A stretch of 64,000 bases of DNA, from assembly GCA_039198065.1 (NCBI GenBank), contig JBCCTU010000005.1, positions 225,052 through 289,051 of the forward strand, read 5' to 3'. This DNA is from CALHVX01 sp039198065 (GTDB taxonomy: Bacteria > Pseudomonadota > Gammaproteobacteria > Pseudomonadales > Azotimanducaceae). The notes beneath the pieces were generated by a model, which was given only the letters and a program-made list of their open reading frames with translations, was not told the origin of the DNA and did no database searches. The first letter of the stretch is position 1. Each line of letters begins with the position of its first letter. The position numbers and the translations under genes are program-made. Shown in pieces: positions 52,199 through 60,355 of the stretch.

Positions 52199-53377
52199 AT
52201 GAACGCGCTTCAACCGCCACCGATGACTCCCCTTGCCACCGAGAGCAAACTTCCGGCGACCGGTGTGACGATCTTCACGCGTATGTCACAACTCGCAGCT
52301 GAAGTCGGCGCGCTGAACCTGTCCCAGGGGTTTCCGGATTTCGATGCCCCGGAGCCGTTGCTCGAACGGGTCCAGCATCACCTGCGAAGTGGCGCGAACC
52401 AGTACGCACCGATGATGGGCGTTCCTGCGCTGCGCGTGGCGGTGGCGCGGAAGGTCGCAGATCTTTACGGCCGCCGCACCGACCCGGACACCGAGGTCAC
52501 CATCACCTCCGGTGCGACTGAAGCGCTGTACGGCGCGATCGCCGCGACGGTGCGGCCCGGCGATGAAGTGATCATCTTTGAACCGGCCTACGACAGCTAC
52601 GAGCCCGCGGTCGTACTGCACGGGGGTGTCGTACGTCGTGTTGCGCTGGTCGCCCCGGAATACCGCGTTGACTGGGATCGGGTCCGGTCGCTGATGTCCG
52701 ACCGCACCCGGCTCATCATTACCAACACACCGCACAATCCGACCGGCGCCGTCTGGACCCAGACCGACATCGAGGCGCTGCAATCCATCGTGCGGGGGTC
52801 GCACAGCTACGTGCTTGCCGACGAGGTGTATGAACACATTCTGTTCGACGGACAGCGCCACGAAAGCCTGTGCCGCTATCCTGAGCTTTTCGAGCGCAGC
52901 TTCATCGTGTCGTCGTTTGGCAAGACCTATCACGTCACCGGCTGGAAGATCGGCTACTGCGTGGCGCCGGCGGCGCTGACCGTCGAGTTTCGAAAGATTC
53001 ACCAATACGTGACCTTTACTTCCAATACACCCGTGCAGCTTGGACTCGCCGACTTTCTCGAAGCACACCCTGAGCATCACCAGCGCCTGAGTAACTTCTA
53101 CCAGCGTAAGCGCGATCGTCTCCTTGCCGGGCTCAGCGGCTCCCGCTTCCGCTGGCTGCCGACAGCCGGGACCTACTTCCAGTGTCTTGAGTACAGCGCG
53201 ATCAGCGACGAGCCGGATACGCGCTGGACCGAGTGGCTCGCGCGCGAGCGGGGCATTGCATTGATTCCCGTGTCCGTGTTTTCCAAGGAACCGGCCGGTC
53301 CGGCGCAGGTTCGCGTGTGCTTCGCTAAAGACGACGACACGTTGGATCGAGCTGCGGAACTGTTATGCGCACTCTGA
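52199..53377 (+). CDS. Methionine/glutamine-type aminotransferase (YbdL-like)
   Basis: A 392-residue PLP-dependent class I/II aminotransferase. LNLSQGFPDFDAP near residue 37 and NTPHNPTGAVWT are the family hallmarks, and the PLP lysine is in SSFGKTYHVTGWKIGYC. It is most like the methionine aminotransferase (YbdL/MtnE-like) or glutamine transaminase K group. The next gene encodes an omega-amidase, the classic partner that hydrolyses the alpha-ketoglutaramate (or keto-amide) product, so the pair would salvage methionine from its keto acid with glutamine. Start ATG at 52199; another ATG lies eight codons in. It is divergent from ahcY. Confidence 0.88.
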   Translation: MNALQPPPMTPLATESKLPATGVTIFTRMSQLAAEVGALNLSQGFPDFDAPEPLLERVQHHLRSGANQYAPMMGVPALRVAVARKVADLYGRRTDPDTEVTITSGATEALYGAIAATVRPGDEVIIFEPAYDSYEPAVVLHGGVVRRVALVAPEYRVDWDRVRSLMSDRTRLIITNTPHNPTGAVWTQTDIEALQSIVRGSHSYVLADEVYEHILFDGQRHESLCRYPELFERSFIVSSFGKTYHVTGWKIGYCVAPAALTVEFRKIHQYVTFTSNTPVQLGLADFLEAHPEHHQRLSNFYQRKRDRLLAGLSGSRFRWLPTAGTYFQCLEYSAISDEPDTRWTEWLARERGIALIPVSVFSKEPAGPAQVRVCFAKDDDTLDRAAELLCAL

Positions 53378-54147
53378 CCCTGGGTCTCATTCAAACGCGA
53401 ACGGTCTGGCACGACGCCGTGGCCAATCGAGCGTTGTTCGATCGCTGGATCGACTCGTTAACTGAGCCCGTCGATCTACTCGTGTTACCGGAGATGTTCA
53501 GCACCGGCTTCACCATGGCGTCTCGCACTCAGGCCGAGACCATGGCCGGACCAACGGTTGCCTGGATGGTCGCGCAGGCGGAGCGCTTGGGTTGCGCGCT
53601 CTGCGGCAGCCTTGTGATTGAAGCCGACGGCCAGTACTTCAACCGTTTATTGCTGGTGCACAACGACGGCCGCATCGATGCATACGACAAACGCCATCGC
53701 TTTCGTATGGCGGGCGAACATGAGCATTACGCCGCCGGTGATGCGCGCCGTGTGTTTCAACTCGCCGGGGTTCGGATACTTCCGCAGGTCTGCTACGACC
53801 TGCGATTCCCGGTGTTCAGTCGCAACCAGGAGGACTATGACCTCGTGCTCTACGTTGCCAACTGGCCAGCGCCCCGGGCGCTCGCCTGGCGCACGCTGCT
53901 GCGAGCCCGGGCCATTGAAAATCTAGTCTACGCGGTGGGGGTCAACCGGCTGGGCACCGATGGTAACGGCATTCGTTATCTTGGCGACAGTGCCGTGGTC
54001 GGGCCGACGGGAGAGGCCCTCGTTGACTGTGGCGCGCGGGAGTCGTTGACTCGGGTGACGCTTGATCTGACCGAGCTGGACGGGCTTCGTGACACCTTTC
54101 CCGCCTGGCAGGACCGCGACGACTTCACCCTCGGGATCGCGCCGTGA
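53365..54147 (+). CDS. Omega-amidase (nitrilase superfamily, YafV-like)
   Basis: A 260-residue C-N hydrolase with the Glu-Lys-Cys triad in LVLPEMFSTGF (near residue 43), AYDKRHRFRMAGE (near 111) and VCYDLRFPVFS (near 145). MFSTGF after the glutamate is typical of the YafV/omega-amidase subgroup acting on alpha-ketoglutaramate. The ATG overlaps the aminotransferase end by 13 bases and the stop forms GTGA with the next gene, so translation of the four genes is linked. Confidence 0.9.
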   Translation: MRTLTLGLIQTRTVWHDAVANRALFDRWIDSLTEPVDLLVLPEMFSTGFTMASRTQAETMAGPTVAWMVAQAERLGCALCGSLVIEADGQYFNRLLLVHNDGRIDAYDKRHRFRMAGEHEHYAAGDARRVFQLAGVRILPQVCYDLRFPVFSRNQEDYDLVLYVANWPAPRALAWRTLLRARAIENLVYAVGVNRLGTDGNGIRYLGDSAVVGPTGEALVDCGARESLTRVTLDLTELDGLRDTFPAWQDRDDFTLGIAP

Positions 54148-54524
54148 CGCCCAGTCGGCGACGCGTGGTGGTCGCTGCGCTTTTAGCGCCCCTGTGGGCA
54201 CTTGTGGCGGGCTGTGAAGGCGTTGGGGAGGCTCACGACGGGCCTGGCGGCCAGACCTACCTGCGCTACTGCTACTCGTGTCATGCCGGCGGAATTGCCG
54301 GTGCCCCCCGGGTGGGAGACGTGGATGCCTGGAGTGAGCGTGCCTCGGCCGGTTTGGACCATTTGTTGGCGCGCACGATCGCCGGAATAGAACCTGGCAT
54401 GCCGCCTCGCGGTGCCTGTCGGGAATGCAGTGATGACCAACTGGCGGCGGCGATTGAACACATGCTGGCCTTGAGCGGTCTAAGCTACAGCTCAGACGGA
54501 ACACTGCAGGAGAACGAGCCATGA
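54144..54524 (+). CDS. Cytochrome c5-type lipoprotein
   Basis: A 126-residue monohaem c-type cytochrome. The haem site is CYSCH (C43, C46, H47), the distal Met is M86 in GMPPRG, and C92/C95 (ACREC) form the disulfide typical of c5. An N-terminal lipobox (LWALVAGC, C24) suggests it is membrane-anchored facing the periplasm. The GTG start overlaps the omega-amidase TGA. Its partner oxidase or reductase is not visible; linkage to an amidase operon is unusual. Confidence 0.88.
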   Translation: MTPSRRRVVVAALLAPLWALVAGCEGVGEAHDGPGGQTYLRYCYSCHAGGIAGAPRVGDVDAWSERASAGLDHLLARTIAGIEPGMPPRGACRECSDDQLAAAIEHMLALSGLSYSSDGTLQENEP

Positions 54525-54937
54525 GCCATATGCCCGGTGATGTACTCTCACGTCGCAAGGGGCTGGTCATGCACCGCGGCATCGCCCTCGGTAATGGTCA
54601 GGTTCTGCACAACACCCCAGGCCGCGGCGAGCATGTGTCGTCGCTGAACGAGTTCGCCGCCGGACGCCCGGTGGCCGTTGAGCGTCGGTCGCTGGCGCAG
54701 CGAGAGCGGGCGCTGGAACGGGCCAGCCTGTACCGCGGCGGTGGGCGTTATCGCTTGCTGACTAACAACTGTGAGCACACGACTACGCGGGTGACCGATG
54801 ACCGCGCCCGGAGCCCCCAGCTGCGCGGTTGGCTGCTTGGCCTTGGAATCGCCGGCGCTACCTTGGCGGTCACACGGCATCCGGGATGGGCTGCCGCCGG
54901 CCTGGCGCTGGGCCAGCGTCTCGCCAAGCGACGCTGA
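54521..54937 (+). CDS. LRAT-like (lecithin retinol acyltransferase family) protein
   Basis: A 138-residue protein with a papain-like LRAT layout: H18 (MHRGIALGNGQ), H30 (VLHNTPG) and C84 in NCEH. The 12-residue spacing of the two histidines and the NCEH cysteine match the family. A hydrophobic C-terminal stretch (LRGWLLGLGIAGATLAVTRHP) looks like a membrane anchor. Bacterial members may be acyltransferases, phospholipases or peptidases; the substrate is unknown. The ATG shares ATGA with the cytochrome gene, so it is the fourth gene of the overlapping operon. It is convergent with the pseudouridine synthase gene at two bases. Confidence 0.75.
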   Translation: MSHMPGDVLSRRKGLVMHRGIALGNGQVLHNTPGRGEHVSSLNEFAAGRPVAVERRSLAQRERALERASLYRGGGRYRLLTNNCEHTTTRVTDDRARSPQLRGWLLGLGIAGATLAVTRHPGWAAAGLALGQRLAKRR

Positions 54938-54939
54938 GA

Positions 54940-55737
54940 TCAACCCGCGGTACCGCCCTTTTGACGGGCCGCGAAGGCGGGGCGCGGCGCCACGAAGCGA
55001 CCAAAACCTGGGAGCTCCAACGAATGCGCGTGCAGGCACAGACGTCGGAACGCCTGTTCCGGCGCCCGAGGCGTGCCATACAGCGTGTCGCCGACAATGG
55101 CATGGCCAATCCAAGCGAGATGCACGCGAAGCTGATGCGTACGCCCGGTTTGTGGGCCTAGCATCAGCACACTACTGTTTGCCTCACGTCGGACGAGCCG
55201 AGCTCGCGTAGTCGCAGGATATGCGGCCCCGCCATCGCTCTCGCAGCTGAAGTGATCACCGCTGCGATGAATCGCGTCGCGCGGCGCGGCGATGCGATAA
55301 CGGTTCTTGCGCCCCTTGCGCAGCGGCAAATCCAAGGTCGCCGTCCCGGCAAGATGCAGCGCACCGACGACTCTCGCCAGGTACCGCTTTCGTGTCGTCC
55401 GGGCGGCGAACGCTTGGGTCATAGCCTTCTGCACCTCAGCTCGGCGCGCGAGGACGATCACGCCGCTGGTGCCTTTGTCGATGCGGTGTACCAGCTTTAG
55501 CGGCCCGAAGTAGGCCTCGGCAAGCGTCCACAGATCCGCTGAACCGGTACGATCTTTGAGGACCGACAGCCCGCTAGGTTTATCGACGACCAGAAAATCG
55601 TCATCTGCATACAGCAGCCAGGAGGGGTCGAAACGGTTGAGCGCTGCCACGATGGTGCGTTCCGGTCTTGCCGCCTCTTTTTCCAGCTGTGATCTAGCTA
55701 CGCTCCGTTTAGCTGGTTCACCCGTTTGGGCCAGCAT
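54940..55737 (-). CDS. RluA-family pseudouridine synthase
   Basis: A 265-residue pseudouridine synthase acting on structured RNA. The catalytic aspartate motif is HRIDKGTSGVIVLA (HRLD in most RluA members; Asp present), preceded by VVDKPSGLSVL and followed by KRYLARVVG and PQTGRTHQLRVHLAWIGHAIVGDTLYG. There is no S4 domain. The target base cannot be assigned. It starts 81 bp from oxyR, divergently. The first 30 residues are uncertain and an internal start is possible. Confidence 0.9.
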   Translation of the reverse strand: MLAQTGEPAKRSVARSQLEKEAARPERTIVAALNRFDPSWLLYADDDFLVVDKPSGLSVLKDRTGSADLWTLAEAYFGPLKLVHRIDKGTSGVIVLARRAEVQKAMTQAFAARTTRKRYLARVVGALHLAGTATLDLPLRKGRKNRYRIAAPRDAIHRSGDHFSCESDGGAAYPATTRARLVRREANSSVLMLGPQTGRTHQLRVHLAWIGHAIVGDTLYGTPRAPEQAFRRLCLHAHSLELPGFGRFVAPRPAFAARQKGGTAG

Positions 55738-55818
55738 CTTGTTCCGCTGTTGAGGTCGGCTATTCAGGGTTGGTCGGCGACGTTATGGTACGTCACGAAT
55801 TCTCACGACTTAAGATCT

Positions 55819-56703
55819 TTGAACCTTAGAGACCTTCGATATCTGGTGGCCGTAGCCGAGCATCGGCATTTTGGTCGCGCGGCGGAAGCCTGCTATGTCA
55901 GTCAACCGACCCTGTCGACTCAGCTCAAAAAACTCGAAGAAACGCTTGAGGTGACGCTGATCGAGCGCACCAACCGGCAGGTCATGCTCACTCCCGTGGG
56001 TTTACAGATCGTCGCTCAGGCGAATCGAGTGCTCCGCGAAGTTCGAGAGCTCGAGCGAATCGCCGCACAGCACACGGACCCCTTCGGGGGCGACTTTCGT
56101 CTTGGAATCATTCCCACGGTCGCGCCGTACCTGTTGCCAAAGATTCTGTCCCCAATCCATAAGTCGTTTCCGAAGCTCAAGATACAGCTCACAGAAGCGC
56201 AAACCCACGCGGTGTCCGCAATGCTGCGGGCCGGGGAACTCGACGCCATGATTCTGGCGTTGCCCATCGAAGATGATCATTTCGAATCACGGCTGCTCTA
56301 CGACGAGCCGTTCTACTTTGCCGCGGCGAAACAACATCCGAAGGCAGGAAAAAAAGCCGTGGATCTCCGCGACCTAGACGACGAAGAGGTGCTGCTTCTC
56401 GAAGATGGCCATTGTCTCCGGGATCAGGCGCTCGAGGTGTGCAATGCGCACAACGCGCGGGAGAACACGAGCTTTCGGGCGACATCTATCGAAACCCTAC
56501 GTCAGATGGTGGCCGCCAATGTCGGCATAACGCTGATACCCCAGCTCGCGCTCGGCCGGAGCGGTGCCATTCGCTACATTCCTTTTGCCGGCAAGCCGCC
56601 GAGCCGTCAAATCGGAATCTGCTGGCGGAGAAGCAGCCCGCGCCAGGCGCTGCTCGAGCAAATGGCGGACCTGCTCGAAGATCTTGAACTGGCGAACACA
56701 TAA
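55819..56703 (+). CDS. oxyR: OxyR, hydrogen-peroxide-responsive LysR regulator
   Basis: A 294-residue LysR-type regulator. The N terminus (MNLRDLRYLVAVAEHRHFGRAAEA) and HTH match OxyR. Started at TTG 55819, the two redox cysteines fall exactly at C199 (EDGHCLRDQ) and C208 (ALEVCNA), as in E. coli OxyR, supporting both the call and the start; they form the peroxide-sensing disulfide. An upstream open frame of 31 codons has no family similarity. Pirin follows 11 bp on, and a rubrerythrin lies 3 kb away on the opposite strand, both plausible parts of the peroxide response. Confidence 0.95.
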   Translation: MNLRDLRYLVAVAEHRHFGRAAEACYVSQPTLSTQLKKLEETLEVTLIERTNRQVMLTPVGLQIVAQANRVLREVRELERIAAQHTDPFGGDFRLGIIPTVAPYLLPKILSPIHKSFPKLKIQLTEAQTHAVSAMLRAGELDAMILALPIEDDHFESRLLYDEPFYFAAAKQHPKAGKKAVDLRDLDDEEVLLLEDGHCLRDQALEVCNAHNARENTSFRATSIETLRQMVAANVGITLIPQLALGRSGAIRYIPFAGKPPSRQIGICWRRSSPRQALLEQMADLLEDLELANT

Positions 56704-56714
56704 GGACGGCGCTC

Positions 56715-57623
56715 ATGAGCAATCTTGAAGACCCCCTGGCGGCGCCCTGCGATACGCCCGGGACCTGCCCGTCGATTCGCTACCTGATTCGGCCGCGAGC
56801 TAAGGACCTGGGTGAGTTCTCCGTTCGCCGTGTGCTGCCCGCTGCCGCGCAGCGCATGGTGGGGCCCTTCGTGTTTTTCGACCACATGGGACCAGCGGAG
56901 TTTGCGCCGGGGCAGGGGATCCAGGTTCGACCGCATCCGCACATTGGGATTGCGACCATTACCTATCTGTTCGACGGCGAGATCCTGCATCGAGACAGCC
57001 TGGGTTACGAACAGCCGATTCAGCCTGCCGCGGTAAACCTCATGACCGCCGGGCGCGGCATCGTTCATTCCGAGCGTGCCGGTAGTGACCTCGAGGTGTC
57101 TTCTCGCCTGCATGGCATTCAGTCCTGGATTGCCCTACCGGTAGAGCAACAGGAGCGGGAACCGGCGTTCATGCACTACCCGGCGGACGCGCTGCCGGAA
57201 CAGGTCGAAAACGGTGTGTCGGTACGCCTGATCATGGGTAATTTCGGAGACCTGCGCTCACCGGTGACAAGCTACTCGCCCACGCTGTACGCGGAACTTC
57301 AGTTTGAGGCCGGAGCCGAAATTGCCTTGCCCAGCCACGTTGAGGAGCGCGCTCTGTATGTTGTTGAAGGCGCCCTACGCAGCGCGGAGACGCGAATTGC
57401 TGCGGCAGAAATGGCCGTGTTCGAGCCCGGCGAGACCGTCGTGCGAGCGACCGAGGCTGCGCGAGTCATGCTCATCGGCGGTGACGCTATCGGATCACGC
57501 CACCTCTGGTGGAATTTTGTTTCCGATGATCCCGCGCGCATTGAGCTGGCGAAGCGGGACTGGCAGGCGGGTCGATTTGGGACGGTAGCGGGAGACGATG
57601 AGTTCATCCCGCTACCTGAGTAG
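56715..57623 (+). CDS. Pirin family protein
   Basis: A 302-residue cupin. The N-terminal metal site is visible in FDHMGPAEFAPGQGIQVRPHPHIGIATITYLFDG (His of RPHPHIG) and GRGIVHSER, the usual His/His/His/Glu set. Bacterial pirins include quercetinase-like dioxygenases and redox-linked proteins. It starts 11 bp after oxyR, suggesting co-transcription. It is convergent with the DUF3501 gene (11 bp between stops). Confidence 0.9.
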   Translation: MSNLEDPLAAPCDTPGTCPSIRYLIRPRAKDLGEFSVRRVLPAAAQRMVGPFVFFDHMGPAEFAPGQGIQVRPHPHIGIATITYLFDGEILHRDSLGYEQPIQPAAVNLMTAGRGIVHSERAGSDLEVSSRLHGIQSWIALPVEQQEREPAFMHYPADALPEQVENGVSVRLIMGNFGDLRSPVTSYSPTLYAELQFEAGAEIALPSHVEERALYVVEGALRSAETRIAAAEMAVFEPGETVVRATEAARVMLIGGDAIGSRHLWWNFVSDDPARIELAKRDWQAGRFGTVAGDDEFIPLPE

Positions 57624-57634
57624 CGCATCGCGAT

Positions 57635-58246
57635 TCAGTGGAAGTCCGCAGCGAGCGCCGTTCGGTTGGCCGGCGAGAGCTCGGTTTGGTGCGGCAGCTC
57701 TGGGTGATCGATGCCGATCACGGCCTCAGCGCCGGCCCGCAGCGCCTCGACGTCGGCGTCCGAGAGTTCGAAGCGCAGGAAGTGCACGGCAGCCGTCTTG
57801 TCATCGTTCGAACGATCAAGATCTTCATTGGCGATGGCGAACTGCTTGTCACCGCTGCCAACCTGGATCCAGATCTTGTGCTCCACGCCAGGCATCCGGG
57901 CAAGCGCTGCACGCCGTTCATCGACGTCGGGATACTCGATCAGCATCGTGGCTTTTAGGTTGCGGCCGTCAGGAATGAGCGGGTTATAGGCAGCCAGTTC
58001 TTCTTCAATGCCACTGGCGTCAAAAATCCGCTCGACGCGCAGCATTTCCTGGATCTGGTATTGAATCGTCAAGCGATCTTCGAACATCAGCGTGACGTGG
58101 GGACCGAGCGCGATGCGGCGCTTAGCTTTATGAGCGATCACCTTGGCGCGGAACCCCTGCCGCTCTTCGGCGTAGCGCTCCAGGGTCATCAGGTCGCTGC
58201 GGCTCAGTTTGCTCGGGGATGGTGCTGCTTGCATGGCAATCTCCAA
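57635..58246 (-). CDS. DUF3501 family protein
   Basis: A 203-residue protein of unknown function matching DUF3501 (LSRSDLMTLERYAEERQGFRAKVIAHKAKRRIALGPHVTLMFED, split by the KxKRRIxLG core). The family usually sits with a rubrerythrin and a heterodisulfide-reductase-like Fe-S protein, exactly the arrangement here. No cysteine cluster is visible. It follows the Fe-S oxidoreductase gene by 30 bp. Confidence 0.9.
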   Translation of the reverse strand: MEIAMQAAPSPSKLSRSDLMTLERYAEERQGFRAKVIAHKAKRRIALGPHVTLMFEDRLTIQYQIQEMLRVERIFDASGIEEELAAYNPLIPDGRNLKATMLIEYPDVDERRAALARMPGVEHKIWIQVGSGDKQFAIANEDLDRSNDDKTAAVHFLRFELSDADVEALRAGAEAVIGIDHPELPHQTELSPANRTALAADFH

Positions 58247-58276
58247 ACGGTTGATTTAATGAGTTTGACCCGGCGC

Positions 58277-59605
58277 TCAGAGGCCGTAGGCGCGGCGGAT
58301 CATTGTGAGCGGGTGCGCGGCCTGACCCTCCGCCTCGTCCATGCCGTGTTCGATGAGGCGTCCCGCCATCGGGCAATCGCTCCCAAAGGTATCGGGCTCG
58401 GCCTTTTTCACCCGTGAGACAACGGGCCGCACGATTTTCATGGCCTTGGCGTAGGTCTCGCTCTTCAGCGCGTAGGTGCCGTCGTGGCCCGAGCACCGGT
58501 CGATCATCGTCACTTCGGTATCGGGGATGAGGTTCAACAGCTCGCGCGTTTTCGCGCCGATGTTCTGTACCCGCTGGTGGCAGGCCGCATGGTAGGCGAC
58601 TTTTCCGAGGCCTCGCTCGAAGGTGGTGTTGAGGAGCCCGGCTTTGTGTCTGAGCATCAGGTATTCGAACGGGTCGAAGAAGTGGTTGCGGACTCGCTGC
58701 ACGGACTTGTCATCCGCGAACAGCAGCGGCAGTTCCTGCTTGTACATCAGCACGCAGGACGGGATCGGGCTAACGACGTCGTAGCCGTTCTCGATCGCGT
58801 CTAAAAAGACCGGAATATTGTGATCTTTCTGGCTCTCGACTTGTTTCAGATCGCCCAGCTCGAGCTTGGGCATGCCACAGCAACGAGCATCTTTAAGCAC
58901 GGTCACGTCGAGACCGTTGTGGGCGAGCACGGCGATGGTGTCGTCGATGAGCTGATGGTCCGTGGCGTCGCCGTAGCAAGTCAGATAAATCGCGACCTTA
59001 CCTGTGGTGCGGTCGCAGCTAGAAGGAGCGCTCGTGGGCTTGGCCAAGGCTCTAGCGCTGCGACTCAAGCGTGAACTTGTGATCTTTGGCATAGGCGCGT
59101 CGGGGTGGAAACCTACGGTGCTGTCGAGCGCCTTGCGAAACGCACCGCTTTCGTTGGCTGCATTAGCGAGACCGGCTAGTCCCGGTCGGGCGAGGGTGGC
59201 AAACACCTTATCGGTGCTCGTGATCAAGCGATCGCGCCATTTGATGTCGCCCTGCTCAAACTTGAACGCCTTGGCGCGCAGCATGAGCTTTGGAAAATCC
59301 AGGGCCCACTCGTGCGGCGGCAGGTAGGGGCACTTGGTCTCGGCACACAGGTCACAGAGGAAGCACTGGTCGACGACTTTCATGTAGTCGCCTTTTTCAA
59401 CTCCGTCGACCTCCATCGTGTCGGACTCATCGACGAGGTCGAACAGCGTGGGGAAGGAATCGCAGAGGCTCACACAGCGGCGGCAGCCGTGGCAGATGTC
59501 GAAGGCGCGCTCGAGTTCGCTGAAGAGCGCCTCTTCATCCAGGTACTCGGGCGCTTGCCAATCGACCGCTGCGCGCTTGGGCGCTTCGAGGTTTCCTTCT
59601 CGCAT
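58277..59605 (-). CDS. Heterodisulfide-reductase-like iron-sulfur oxidoreductase (GlpC-type)
   Basis: A 442-residue protein with two [4Fe-4S] motifs in the N-terminal part (CHGCRRCVSLCDSFP and CFLCDLCAETKCPYLPPH). Two CCG-type domains follow (ARCCGMPKLELG and HAACHQRVQNIG ... RCSGHDGTYA), the pattern of HdrD/GlpC-type proteins. It likely moves electrons between a reductant and rubrerythrin or another partner in the cytoplasm. The usual rubrerythrin-Hdr-DUF3501 neighbours flank it. A terminator lies between it and rubrerythrin, so it may depend on readthrough or have its own promoter. Confidence 0.9.
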   Translation of the reverse strand: MREGNLEAPKRAAVDWQAPEYLDEEALFSELERAFDICHGCRRCVSLCDSFPTLFDLVDESDTMEVDGVEKGDYMKVVDQCFLCDLCAETKCPYLPPHEWALDFPKLMLRAKAFKFEQGDIKWRDRLITSTDKVFATLARPGLAGLANAANESGAFRKALDSTVGFHPDAPMPKITSSRLSRSARALAKPTSAPSSCDRTTGKVAIYLTCYGDATDHQLIDDTIAVLAHNGLDVTVLKDARCCGMPKLELGDLKQVESQKDHNIPVFLDAIENGYDVVSPIPSCVLMYKQELPLLFADDKSVQRVRNHFFDPFEYLMLRHKAGLLNTTFERGLGKVAYHAACHQRVQNIGAKTRELLNLIPDTEVTMIDRCSGHDGTYALKSETYAKAMKIVRPVVSRVKKAEPDTFGSDCPMAGRLIEHGMDEAEGQAAHPLTMIRRAYGL

Positions 59606-59640
59606 AGAGATTCCGGGGTGCTGAACGTTCTGAGGAAGAT

Positions 59641-59665
59641 AAAAAAGGGGACTCGCGTCCCCTTT
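59641..59665 (-). terminator. Terminator (or attenuator) after rubrerythrin
   Basis: On the minus strand GGGGAC pairs with GTCCCC around GCGA and is followed by TTTTTT. It lies 28 bp past the rubrerythrin stop and before the Fe-S protein gene, which would make rubrerythrin the more abundant product. Confidence 0.85.
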
Positions 59666-59692
59666 GGCTGGATCGATTTCGATCGATCTGTA

Positions 59693-60106
59693 TTACATCG
59701 TGTCCAGCGCTTTCTGAAAGCGATTGGCGTGCGAACGCTCCGCTTTGGCAAGCGTCTCGAACCAGTCAGCGATTTCATCAAAGCCTTCGTCGCGTGCGGT
59801 CTTCGCCATGCCCGGGTACATGTCTGTGTACTCGTGCGTTTCGCCCGCGATCGCGGCTTTGAGGTTGTCGGCCGTAGTGCCGATGGGCATACCGGTCGCA
59901 GGATCGCCGACGATTTCCATGTATTCCAGGTGGCCGTGGGCGTGGCCAGTTTCACCCTCTGCGGTAGAACGGAAAACAGCGGCTACGTCGTTCTCTCCTT
60001 CTACGTCCGCTTTAGCGGCGAAGTACAGGTAGCGTCGATTGGCCTGTGATTCACCGGCAAACGCGTCCTTCAGATTCTGCAGAGTCTTGCTGTCTTTGAG
60101 CTCCAT
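59693..60106 (-). CDS. Rubrerythrin (without rubredoxin domain)
   Basis: A 137-residue ferritin-like di-iron protein with the four-helix bundle and ExxH motifs (GESQANRRYLYF, EGETGHAHGHLEYME, AGETHEYTDMYPGM, AKAERSHANRF). It acts as a peroxidase or oxygen-reducing protein. No cysteine is present at all, so the usual C-terminal rubredoxin domain is missing and an external electron donor is needed; the Hdr-like protein next door is a candidate. The ATG at 60106 has GAGGG five bases upstream; an open frame upstream does not belong to it. Confidence 0.93.
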   Translation of the reverse strand: MELKDSKTLQNLKDAFAGESQANRRYLYFAAKADVEGENDVAAVFRSTAEGETGHAHGHLEYMEIVGDPATGMPIGTTADNLKAAIAGETHEYTDMYPGMAKTARDEGFDEIADWFETLAKAERSHANRFQKALDTM

Positions 60107-60285
60107 GGAGTCCCTCGTGTAAGCGTCGAAGTATGTCGTCGGTCGCGGGCAGACGGCCACGGACTAAGCGGCAGTCGCCGGCGGTTCATTCAACGGTCGG
60201 ATCTTGGATCGGTGTCGATCTCTGTCCCGATCCGTGCAGTATTGGCACCGCAATCGAGACGTCTAGTTGAACCTATTAATCGACA

Positions 60286-60304
60286 CGATAGCGTGAAGCT
60301 ATCG
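60286..60304. promoter_or_regulatory. Perfect inverted repeat upstream of rubrerythrin
   Basis: CGATAGC and GCTATCG flank GTGAA without mismatch, 180 bp before the rubrerythrin start and near the end of the membrane-protein gene. It could be an operator or the base of a 3'-end hairpin; no T-run follows. Confidence 0.35.
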
Positions 60305-60327
60305 AAGCGCGCGATTTGCTAGGAAAC

Positions 60328-60346
60328 GACAATGATTCTCATTTCA
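60328..60346. promoter_or_regulatory. Fur-box-like palindrome
   Basis: AATGATTCTCATT (60331-60343), within a 19-base window at 60328-60346, matches 13 of 19 positions of the GATAATGATAATCATTATC Fur consensus. It lies about 220 bp before rubrerythrin and 10 bp past the end of the membrane-protein gene. It could link rubrerythrin to iron status or lie there by chance. Confidence 0.35.
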
Positions 60347-60355
60347 AGACCTGAG

